Of a stretch of DNA of 21,843 bases, positions 1 to 8,040 are shown piece after piece (the first letter of the stretch is position 1; each line of letters starts with the position of its first letter). The DNA is from Saccoglossus kowalevskii. Its lineage: Eukaryota; Hemichordata; Enteropneusta; Harrimaniidae. Under the pieces are notes generated by a model. It saw nothing but the letters and a program-made list of their open reading frames with translations. It was not told the origin of the DNA and made no database searches. Where the stretch lies: NCBI RefSeq assembly GCF_000003605.2, contig NW_003133345.1:96157-117999 (forward strand), read 5' to 3'. The translations under genes were made by a program, and so were the position numbers.

Positions 1-2775
1 ATATATATGCATTACATATCTAGCTAGACTTTTTTAGCCCAAAGGATTATTTTATTGCATTGTTCAACAATGTGGTTTTCCAAACGACTTTAAACATTGA
101 TCGAGTATTAGGCATTTACAGCAATTCAACACACTCGGCAACCATTGAGTTATGCCCGGATATTAATGGCAACGTTCACTCATTCACATGATTCGGGTTC
201 ACCAACATGTTTTGGAAAATTAACGTGATAGCTATGGCAAATGAAATAACGTAACAACTGATCAAGTTGATCCAATATTGATGCAGTCATTAGCGATGCT
301 TCAAATTAAATAGCTATACAGTTTTCAGGTGTTTATAAAATATACCTAAGTTACAAAAGAAACGCCTACGCCAACACACGCTTCTAATGTACATCGTTAT
401 TATTGAGAATCGAGTGTCAAATGTCCTCATAGAAAAGAGAGAAATTGACATTTCGCGATGAGAAATTGATTAATACTAAATGCCAATTCATCGCGATATC
501 GATATTAATTTGAATTCACGTAGCATCGCTTTGCCACATGTATACTGTTTTACGTCAGATAGTTAAGGACTCTCCATCTGTGTCGATGACCACATCAACA
601 TGTCTGTCTCGAAGTATTCGCCGATCACCATCACCAATAACAAGATATGAACTTATGATGACCAACATTCAACCACGGACGCATGAGATAATTATTAAAG
701 GGGAAACTTCCGATCCCAGGGATTGCACCAAAGAATCATGGAACACTATTGTTTGTGTTGTTTACAAACTTAATCTATTATCTTAAATTGAATTTGTTTT
801 GAAATTAGCTCAACTGGAAGTGCCCCTAGTAACTTTACGCAAACTATACTATACTATTTTAATAACATTTCATCAATGTAAATGATTTTAAAGTTATTGA
901 CGTGAAGTGCGAATTTTATAAAACAGTATAATATACGGCAGCTGTGGGTCAAACTTCAATATATGAGTACTGATCGTGCTTGTGTTTGTTATTTCCTGAC
1001 TCGTAATAGTATAATATGATATGATTGGATTTGCCCACAACATCATGACCTGCAGCTGACAGATTGGTCGAATTTAATATATATATTACTAGCTATTATG
1101 CTGGAATATTTCGAAAAAAGTCATACGTTCAATTAAATACTCGGAAGAGGAACATTCACTCATTTTCACGATACCTTTGAAAATATACGTGCACACTTGG
1201 TGAAAAAGATTAACAATTAGCGATGCACATAGAGAAATAAAACATAGTATGGTTCTAAATTTAAACATATCAGCGTAATCGACAAGGATGTGAACAGAAT
1301 AGTTGATTTGCATAATTCATAACATTAGTTAGCCATATATGTAAAAATCATTGCATGATACCTGTACTCCCTTGTGCGTACATTTCGCTATTAATTTTAT
1401 TCGCTTCGAGCGTCTCTATATAATTGCAATTGTGTGCACAACCCCGAGTTAAGTAATGTCAATTATATATTAGGCATAGAGAGATCGAGAAATGAAATAC
1501 GTTTAGATTATCCCTGGATAACGATAATATATTTGTACATGTCATTGATTTTTTATGACTGTTTATTTGTATGCAATATAAGCGTATGGTACAATAATAC
1601 GGTTCCTAGACAACATAAACATGTATAATGTAATATGTAGGATCGTGTGATAAGTTGATACGCTTCTCTGACTGAACTTGCTTTTGATTGAAACAAGCGC
1701 GCCGTATCGACTCCAGATTGTTGACAACTAAATCTAGTTTTACGGTTCAGTCAAATATTTCTTAAAGATACAGTTTAACATCCAATGCAACAACGTATAA
1801 GCCAGCCCAACATAATAATCTAACACATTCTGTGAAAGGGATATTGTGGCGATGTACGCGTACGAGTGATGCAATGATTTTCAACGTATGTGTGACGTCG
1901 AGTCACATATTAAAAAAACAAAACAAAATTTAAAGAAAAGCAAAGAAGTGTACTGGGCAACAAGGCTCAGAAATCAATGTTTTCTTCGCAGGAAGTAAGA
2001 TCAATGTTCACGTCTCTGAATTGTACCTGGCGGCTTCGTTGAAGTGGGAAGTAGCTGAATTGCGCCAGAGTGAAATGACACAACATAACTACTCCGCACA
2101 ATCAATAATATTAGAAATGTCACGCGCACACGTTTGCTCACATTCACGGCGATGTAAAAGAGAAACTAATTGTATTCAGACACGAAGACATCGCCGCTGA
2201 GTACGCAACACCAGAATTACAAAGCGTATTTACTCGGCGACTGAGACATTCATCGAGTTCTTCAATGCGGTTTCCTGAGTTATGTTCGAAATAACCAGTA
2301 TAATGACTGAAGTAGGTTCCGCTGGAAAACTAACTTTTTAACTAATTATTTTTATAATACGGTGAAAGGGGTTCTGCTTGACAGACATTTCTTTCATGCA
2401 TAAGTGTGAAATGTTTGTCTCTTCCGTCTCACCTTCTTCACGGTTAATTTTATTGGTTTGGAGAAAAAAAGGTTAATTACGTAATATAATCCGCGTTAAT
2501 ATAGAGTGTGTGAAGAGCACACGCGTGGAATAAACTAACTGTCACAGTACTTCATAAGCTCGTGGAATGCCAAATAACCGGCAAAACATAACCATATATT
2601 TTATATGGTGTTCACGGTCGTATAATTCATGTCCATACATTTGGACATACACATTATGTTAATTAAAAATAATTCATAAAATTTGATATGTAATTTACTG
2701 ACATAATTGTTGTGTGAATGTACTAGATTATTTTCAAAAAACACGTTGGCCGATACACATACTCAGTGATAATAG
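1..2775. other. AT-rich DNA with no recognised gene
   Basis: I see no gene in this stretch. The open frames present (82 codons at 538-786 plus, 74 codons at 1089-1313 minus, 64 codons at 1434-1628 plus) are within chance expectation for this composition. None shows domain motifs, plausible splice boundaries or a change in base use. CpG dinucleotides are scattered throughout and not depleted. The only structured item I would mark is the hairpin at 453-496. It could be intron or intergenic DNA; nothing here decides between them. Confidence 0.6.
453..496. repeat. Hairpin-forming inverted repeat
   Basis: The left arm has TCGCGATG (453-460), a 3-nt bulge (461-463) and AATTG (464-468). It pairs with CAATT (484-488) followed by CATCGCGA (489-496), leaving a 15-nt loop. 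That gives 13 base pairs broken by one bulge. The 10-nt word GAGAAATTGA also occurs about 21 bases apart here (439-448, and once more ending at 469 with one substitution). No function is inferred. Confidence 0.4.
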
Positions 2776-2779
2776 TTTT

Positions 2780-2787
2780 TATAAATA
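2780..2787 (+). promoter_or_regulatory. TATA-like box upstream of a small frame
   Basis: TATAAATA lies about 100 bases upstream of the ATG at 2881, which would put a transcription start near 2810 and leave a leader of about 70 nt. In AT-rich DNA such words are common by chance, so this supports only the weak ORF call that follows. Confidence 0.15.
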
Positions 2788-2880
2788 TCAGTTTTCGGGA
2801 ATGTTTAAAGTTGTAGTATTGCACAAATTCTACCGTAGCAAGCAATATAACGAGCAATATTTCGATGCGCTGTTCGTTCG

Positions 2881-3078
2881 ATGATGATGGTGCGTATGGT
2901 ATTTATGTTATGGGTACTTACCATGCATATCAGCGTGGAGTCCAAACTATGTGCCAAGCATCCCCAACGCGCACTCATCATTGTTCAGACAAGACTACCG
3001 TATGCTCTCGAGTCGAACGCCAGTTTGCTACATAGAATACCGTACTGCGATTCTGACAGTGTTCAAAGGGGCGGCTAG
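2881..3078 (+). CDS. Possible small secreted peptide (unrecognised)
   Basis: I do not recognise this 65-codon frame. What can be seen: it opens with three ATG codons, then a hydrophobic run (VFMLWVL, residues 7-13) ending near a Ser-Val-Glu-Ser stretch, which resembles a short signal peptide. The rest is polar with only two cysteines (in KLCAK and PYCDS). An in-frame TAA lies 30 bases upstream, so the start is bounded, and a TATA-like box lies 100 bases upstream. The stretch looks richer in G and C than its surroundings. Against it: no AATAAA signal is close behind the stop, there is no family match, and the length is within chance. A consensus donor (ATG then GTAAGT) lies on the minus strand at 2925-2916, so a minus-strand exon is an alternative. 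Confidence 0.12.
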   Translation: MMMVRMVFMLWVLTMHISVESKLCAKHPQRALIIVQTRLPYALESNASLLHRIPYCDSDSVQRGG

Positions 3079-4118
3079 TAGAGTGTCACGCGACGCATGC
3101 TGAGTGAGTGAAAGTACCAGGATGTTGGTGATTCACGACACTCTATCAGAGCACGGAACAACACCAACCAATAGACGCACCCTATTATAATCAGTAACAG
3201 TTTGTCTGGCCTCACGTCGGCTACGTATTCCTGTGTCAGTGCATTATTTTTACGACGCCTTGAATTTATAATGTGAGTAACCAAGGTAAGCGTCCATGGC
3301 TTCTCATTGCTTTTTTGGGGGGGAGGAGTATATCAATATTGTGTGTGGTTACTGGTAATTGATCAGAATAATTAAACCGATGTTCAAGTGCAATTTTAAG
3401 AAATTGCAAATGTTCGGTCATCGGGTTGTTGGCATGGAAACACAAGTTTCGCATTCCTAGATATATGATTGGAGTATTACAATACATGATAGAAATGGTT
3501 GCAACTCCTTAAATGACTGACTGACGCGAAATATATCATTTGGGAACTCGGCGCTTAGTTAACTTGCTTATAACAGGAAGGTAATGTAGTTTCCCAATAA
3601 CGCAGCCCAAGGGAGGAAATCTCAGTAATTGGATAATTAGAGAAATGTGTGAAATGTTACAGGTGTTTGTAAATGGCGAGAGACTGTGAGTTGGATGTCG
3701 ATGAACAATGTATGTAAATTGCCGGCTAATTCGATCAGCGTATATCGTAAACAAGGGTGCAGGATGTGTGTATCCTTGCACACAAATGTGTAACGTGATG
3801 TGTATTTCGCTTCAGTCAGTCATGTACTGCTAGTTTGGTTTTATCGTAAGTGGTGACATAAACAGATATTATTTTGTGAATTTAAAGCGTATCAATAATA
3901 AAACTTGAGCATTGAATTGACGAATAATCACAAACAGAACAGAATGAGAACTATATGTTAACAATTAACGGGACAACTCCACCCATTACATTTCCTGGTT
4001 TGCCATTTTGAGACAAGTGTTTATTACGTGGATTGAGTAAAACTGTTACCATAACTTCACCGTTCACTGTAATTACCAATGTAGCTAGGTTTGTTTTTTT
4101 TCGACCAGCAATAACACT

Positions 4119-4132
4119 GTCGCTATAGCAAC
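4119..4132. promoter_or_regulatory. Exact match to RFX X-box
   Basis: GTCGCTATAGCAAC fits the X-box consensus GTHNYYATRRNAAC at every position. RFX factors bind such imperfect palindromes, typically upstream of cilium genes. No start codon or exon is recognised next to it, so occupancy is unproven. It is one of three exact matches in the window. Confidence 0.3.
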
Positions 4133-4167
4133 ACAATGCAGTATCAATATTGTTTTATTGTTTTGTA

Positions 4168-4188
4168 CATATGGCGTTAACGCATATG
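4168..4188. repeat. Near-perfect palindrome with one extra base
   Basis: CATATG, one extra G, the self-complementary CGTTAACG, then CATATG. Without the extra G it would be a 20-bp perfect palindrome. It could extrude or be a paired protein-binding site. No larger repeat around it was recognised. Confidence 0.35.
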
Positions 4189-4875
4189 AAACATCAGTGA
4201 GTACGTGGTTTACCAGAACAAACGATATACGTTGATACTGCCTTTCGTCTAACATAGTGTGCTCGTCGCGTTAACGACAAGTGTTGCATCATGGGTACTT
4301 AATCGAGAGTGAACTACGTACGTCACATTTAGAGTTGGCTGATACTTGAATATTTAAACTTATAACAAAATATCGGAAAAACTCGAACTAAATATAATTA
4401 GAAATATCTGGAAAATACAAGACAGGGCACACTCTCTTTGATTAATCATATGAATATATATTACTATATGCGTGAAAATAATGACACGCCATCCTGCAGC
4501 TGTCGTTCATTTCATTCATAACAATCAACATTTCGTTATATTTAGAACACATTCGTCAGCATCAATAACACTACCTTTACTGCACACATAATACATTTCG
4601 TGCCTACAGCGGCATAATCCTCTCGATTGAAAAAAAAAGGATTTTACTTTAATGATTTTATATTTTAGCGACTTTTAATGTGAAATATACCACAGATTTA
4701 ACGACATGGCATATGTATGCTATTCTTCCACTGTTAAAGGTTGAGTTTACACCAGATAACGGTGGCACGAAATACATACATTGTGAACATCCCGTTTATC
4801 ACTGCAAGACTTTCTTATTAGACTTGGAGTCTGATTTTCATGAGTGGATCTTGATGTAGGAATTCTAGTTTGTGA

Positions 4876-4925
4876 CAATGACGTCATTGCAGCATCGTAT
4901 AATCATTCGGGTTACATTACGTCAT
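4876..4925 (+). repeat. Partial third copy of the stem-loop repeat, with a CRE palindrome
   Basis: From 4879 about 29 bases resemble the start of the repeat copies at 5214 and 7620: TGACGTCATTGCA, then ATCGTAYAAYCAT-like sequence, roughly 22 of 29 positions by hand. The first 14 bases, CAATGACGTCATTG (4876-4889), are a perfect palindrome centred on the full CRE site TGACGTCA. Similarity fades after about 4915. This may be a truncated copy or a shared binding-site core. Confidence 0.35.
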
Positions 4926-5152
4926 ACTTGCTTATCAAACATGACTTTTGATGGCGGTCGGCCACCCTCAATCCACCTATCCATCAGAAGAACATGAATG
5001 AGGCGGTAGATTTGCCCTATAATATTTACAATTGAATTATGGAATATTGAATAATAATTCTTGAAATAAAAAATGAATGACTTAATTTCTTGTGTATTCA
5101 ACTATTCAACTCGACTATTCAATCATAGATTACCACAACGAAACATGTATTA

Positions 5153-5160
5153 GTCACGTG
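5153..5160 (+). promoter_or_regulatory. GTCACGTG E-box
   Basis: GTCACGTG is a CACGTG E-box with the 5' GT flank favoured by MiT/TFE-type bHLH-ZIP factors. It lies about 55 bases before the first stem-loop repeat copy and is not followed by a recognised exon. Confidence 0.2.
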
Positions 5161-5358
5161 GTGCACACTCATCGACGATATATTCGATTAACGAGTATTT
5201 GTTATTCTGTTGTGTGATATCATTGCAATATCGTACAACCATGTAACATGTAACCGCAGCAACACGCAACAATGTGTATACTTATACGCGCGTGAACATT
5301 CCAAAAATTAATACCATATGCAGTTGCGCATTGAGCAAGCCCGTTACATTCCAGATTA

Positions 5359-5379
5359 ACGATTAACACGGATAATCGT
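5359..5379. repeat. Stem-loop I of repeat copy 1
   Basis: ACGATTA (5359-5365) and TAATCGT (5373-5379) are perfect 7-bp arms around a 7-nt loop. The same hairpin, identical in arms and loop, occurs in copy 2 at 7755-7775. Confidence 0.55.
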
Positions 5380-5395
5380 GATGATACTAACAGTC

Positions 5396-5434
5396 TCATA
5401 TTGGATTAACTAATTTTGCCGTTATCCAATATGA
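5396..5434. repeat. Stem-loop II of repeat copy 1
   Basis: TCATATTGGAT (5396-5406) pairs perfectly with ATCCAATATGA (5424-5434) around a 17-nt loop. Copy 2 keeps 10 of these 11 pairs and the same loop length at 7791-7827, although the loop bases have changed. Confidence 0.6.
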
Positions 5435-5601
5435 TGATGTGAAGAGTGCATTATCGGAATAATAGAGTCTGTATTTGTATTTATCCGCCAAATAAATTAA
5501 ATAATGCAGATGGATGGCTAGAATCTATAAAATTGAACTGTGTCGTAAGTGTCTGCTGACCGAAATACGGAACTGTGAACAGAATACACATTCATTAGTA
5601 G

Positions 5602-5940
5602 TTTGCGGGGGAAATCTAACAACGCGGGATTAATATGGTGCCAGTATATTTTATATGATTGTTTTTATGATCTATTTATTTATATATTGCCTCCAATATT
5701 ATTATATTAAGTACCAGTTACCATTTTAAATCATTACAACAGCTGACATCGGGATATTTATTTAATACAATTGTGAATTATCCCTTGTGAGTATGAGCAG
5801 CTTACAGAGCACAATTCCATTATGAGAATATTCGTTAGGACTATTACCAAAATGACGTCATTTTACGAGCGATTACATGCATCTGGCTATAACTAGATAG
5901 TTAGTGTTTGTTTTCATACACGAATAAAGGACGGCTATGT
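5602..5940 (+). repeat. Second repeat family, copy B1
   Basis: The first part (5602-5853) aligns with 6021-6253: shared TTGCGG, a GGRTTAAT-like word, ATTG-TTTTATGATC with one variable base, AGTAYCAGTTA, and GAGAATATT-TTAGGA. The last part (5836-5940) aligns with 6632-6735, sharing a GATTACATGCATCT block and TATAACTAGATAG. Identity looks near 65-75%, highest at the 3' end. It contains a 16-bp perfect palindrome around a full CRE (5849-5864). Family unknown; no ends or tail were recognised. Confidence 0.55.
5849..5864. promoter_or_regulatory. 16-bp palindrome centred on a CRE
   Basis: AAAATGACGTCATTTT is perfectly self-complementary and contains TGACGTCA, the full-site binding sequence of CREB/ATF bZIP factors. 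The matching position in copy B3 reads TGATGTCA, so the site differs between copies. It lies inside a repeat, so it may be a repeat feature and not a host regulatory site. Confidence 0.35.
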
Positions 5941-6020
5941 AAATATGTATATTTTAATAATATTTTGAACTAAATCATCCACTATTAATTGTTTGTTATT
6001 TCTTTATTGTATAAACACTC

Positions 6021-6253
6021 TTGCGGACAAATTATGCAATAAGGGGTTAATTCGACGGTTGCATATTTGTATTGCTTTTATGATCGATTTATTGTTAGAA
6101 ACATTTTCATTATATTATTATGAAGTATCAGTTATTAGCTTACATCACTATGCTATAAAATCGATTCACGTATCACTTTGAAAGCAAAGAGTCGAGAGCA
6201 GATGTTATTGATGAATGCAATTTCGAAGAGAATATTTTTTAGGAAGCACCACG
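6021..6253 (+). repeat. Second repeat family, copy B2
   Basis: This aligns with 5602-5853 in the same orientation, displaced by about 413 bases, which suggests an old tandem duplication. Similarity stops after the GAGAATATTTTTTAGGA stretch near 6246. The continuation expected from B1 is found not here but at 6632-6735. B2 and B3 may therefore be one copy split by about 380 bases of other sequence. The alternative is independent fragments. The frame at 5993-6181 lies inside this repeat and is not called. Confidence 0.5.
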
Positions 6254-6616
6254 TCGCATGCTAGAACTTGTTACAGAATGCGAAGTATTATAATAAGACT
6301 GTTTATAGGTTATATCCAAAGCCTATTAAAGACACCTCGTACTGACATTTAATTTTAACAGCATTTATACTGCCATTGTATTTAAATGAATGAAAGTACA
6401 TACATGTATACCGTAAAGTGTGATTGTAGTATTTGTTTTGTTGACTTAAATAGCTCAAATATCTGCCATTTTAAAGATCTCGTTTTGTTCTATTTTACTT
6501 TCAATTGATGGCACATTTTTTTGTGAAAAAGTGGAGGATAAACAGATATATGCAGGATTTAGGTTTATTGCGATTTTTAACTCTCTTTAATACATTCACG
6601 GCGTGAAAACCACCTT

Positions 6617-6630
6617 GTCGCTATGGGAAC
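6617..6630. promoter_or_regulatory. Exact match to RFX X-box
   Basis: GTCGCTATGGGAAC fits GTHNYYATRRNAAC at all positions. It lies just before the B3 repeat segment, so it may belong to a repeat. No ciliary gene exon is recognised nearby. Confidence 0.25.
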
Positions 6631-6631
6631 A

Positions 6632-6735
6632 GTCGTTTGTATTATTTCGAAAATGATGTCATATTACGAAGGATTACATGCATCTAGTTATAACTAGATA
6701 GTTTGTATTTATTTCCAAAGAACAAGGAATACACT
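6632..6735 (+). repeat. Second repeat family, segment B3
   Basis: This aligns with 5836-5940 over about 100 bases, with identical GATTACATGCATCT and TATAACTAGATAG blocks. In this copy ATCTAGTTATAACTAGAT (6682-6699) is a perfect 18-bp palindrome. In B1 the same site has two changed positions. See B2 for the possibility that B2 and B3 are halves of one interrupted copy. Confidence 0.55.
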
Positions 6736-6866
6736 AAAATTTAATGTTTACATTGTCACCCTTTTCTCGGCACGAGAGTGACACGAAAACCATCCTTAAA
6801 GTATTATTAAGCCGGATTTCGTTTCAGAAAAAATATCAGTGTCAGATGCATATACAAGACAAGTGA

Positions 6867-7480
6867 TTGTTTAATAATTTAAATAACGTGTATGTACTTG
6901 GATACAAAATACAAAGAAACTCATTTATGAATAAATTAAATAAATGTGAACTCAAATTGCAGCCTTGGATTTACATTACTCACTTTTTACGGGGTTGCCC
7001 AAAACCAGAGTGTGACTATTTGTATGACAATATAAATATGTATGTACCAGATTGTATGAGCAAAATCTATTTACATGGACGCGTCGGAATTTTACGATTC
7101 TTTTAACAAAACCATGTCATAGGATGAAGCTGCATATGGATTTTTCATGGATTTAAAGTCGATCACCTTTCTGAGGCAATTTACAGCAAGTTCTGGTACC
7201 CTCACTTAATCGAAAATGTGGGGAATAAATACAGGAAATATGCGCAAAGCATCTTTGTTATTTACAGTGCCTATCTCAAGAAAGGAAGGTTGAAAAAGTG
7301 AAGGTCACCAATAAGCAATTATTCCAGAAAACTAATATGCAAAAAAAATGGTTAAACCTCTGCAGAGAAAATAAGTCAGCAGCTCAATACTAAGAATTTG
7401 AGAAGAAAATGCTGAAGGATGTTGATTTAATACAACTAAACTATCAATGTGAAAGAATGAAGTCTGTAGTTACATGGTAT
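6867..7480 (+). pseudogene. Coding-like, broken stretch of unknown family
   Basis: I do not recognise the product. 6867-7106 is an open frame of 79 codons with a cysteine-bearing segment (GCPKPECDYLYDN, then PDC). Downstream sequence to about 7480 also reads like decayed protein, rich in Lys, Glu, Gln and Asn. One part, near 7300-7390, contains KVTNKQLFQK and KKWLNLCRENK and suggests a charged, helical, possibly coiled-coil region. The signal lies in more than one frame with at least two breaks, so no intact gene is claimed. TTTGTTATTTACAG ending at 7267 resembles a splice acceptor. The stretch lies between the two direct copies of the stem-loop repeat, so it may belong to an old mobile element. 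A decayed host gene or chance composition are alternatives. Confidence 0.22.
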
Positions 7481-7754
7481 TACTATATCTATGTGTTTTA
7501 TCATATGTATTAGTGTCAAGAAAACACAGCGTTAATTTACAGTATTTAAATGCGTATACTATACTATACGTTGCTTATGTTAATTTTAACAGCACTGCCA
7601 AGTTTGCAAAATGTATTGTGTGACATCATTGCAATATCGAACATAATGTGACCGACGTAGCAGGCAATCATGTGTATACGTGTGTACATTCCAATACTAC
7701 GATGCGTTCGGTGATATATACCATATGTGTTGGTTTCATTACCATTCACGATTT

Positions 7755-7775
7755 ACGATTAACACGGATAATCGT
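7755..7775. repeat. Stem-loop I of repeat copy 2
   Basis: ACGATTA and TAATCGT arms around a 7-nt loop, identical to 5359-5379. The identity extends on to 7784, the longest unbroken match between the two copies (30 bases). Confidence 0.55.
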
Positions 7776-7790
7776 GATGATACTATGATA

Positions 7791-7827
7791 CATATTGGAT
7801 CTAACCAATTTCCCGTTATCCAATATG
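7791..7827. repeat. Stem-loop II of repeat copy 2
   Basis: CATATTGGAT (7791-7800) and ATCCAATATG (7818-7827) are perfect 10-bp arms with a 17-nt loop. The loop differs from copy 1 in several bases while the arms are unchanged. Confidence 0.6.
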
Positions 7828-8040
7828 GTGATGTGGAGAGTGCATTATGGAAATAATAGCGTCAGTCCACTATTGAAATTGGTAATTGTATTTATCTGGC
7901 CAACAAATTAAATAATGGATTTACAGTAATAGGAAAAAATAAAAAAAAGCTACAAATCAACAGAAATGAAATTAGACCAGAAATGCGAATGAATGGTGAG
8001 GTCTTTAAAATTGAAATATATCAAAGGAGCCTGCTGGACC

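Larger units (their letters stand above)
3079..4870. other. No recognised gene; scattered small motifs
   Basis: The minus frames at 3075-3284, 3266-3487, 3536-3781 and 3951-4136 are 61 to 81 codons long, unrecognised and of chance length. A run of six T followed by seven G lies at 3311-3323. A one-mismatch RFX X-box lies at 3428-3441, an exact one at 4119-4132, and a near-palindrome at 4168-4188. Nothing else stands out. Confidence 0.55.
5208..5561 (+). repeat. Stem-loop repeat, copy 1
   Basis: This copy aligns by eye with 7612-8040 in the same orientation. The core (5208-5507 against 7612-7917) appears about 75-80% alike with small indels. It includes a block of 30 identical bases (5359-5388 against 7755-7784). 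Similarity resumes at 5521-5561 (TCTATAAAATTGAA and CTGCTGACC) after a stretch that is longer in copy 2. Both conserved stem-loops are present. I see no terminal inverted repeats, target-site duplications or tail, so no transposon family can be named. An old interspersed repeat or a local duplication are both possible. Confidence 0.7.
7612..8040 (+). repeat. Stem-loop repeat, copy 2
   Basis: Direct repeat of 5208-5561. The core 7612-7917 matches copy 1 closely. Roughly 65 bases around 7920-7990 (A-rich) have no counterpart there, then TCTTTAAAATTGAA and CTGCTGGACC at 8001-8040 resume the match. This copy also has about 20 extra bases near 7868-7890. Upstream of the core only the word ATGTATTAGT is shared. 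The divergence implies old copies. Confidence 0.7.

Noticed and set aside
1089-1313. YADM in a minus-strand frame, resembling the YADD motif of LINE reverse transcriptases
   Set aside because: The second Asp is absent and no other reverse-transcriptase motif or extended similarity surrounds it. It looks like a chance four-residue match.
1670-1752. GACTGAAC and GTTCAGTC 68 bases apart, an 83-nt span resembling a tRNA acceptor stem
   Set aside because: No D-arm, anticodon arm or T-arm (GTTCRANNC) fits in between. An 8-bp inverted pair at this distance is common by chance.
5208-8040. Calling the direct copies LTRs of a retroelement
   Set aside because: No TG...CA ends, primer-binding site, polypurine tract, target-site duplication or recognisable gag/pol remains were seen. 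The copies are left as an unnamed repeat.
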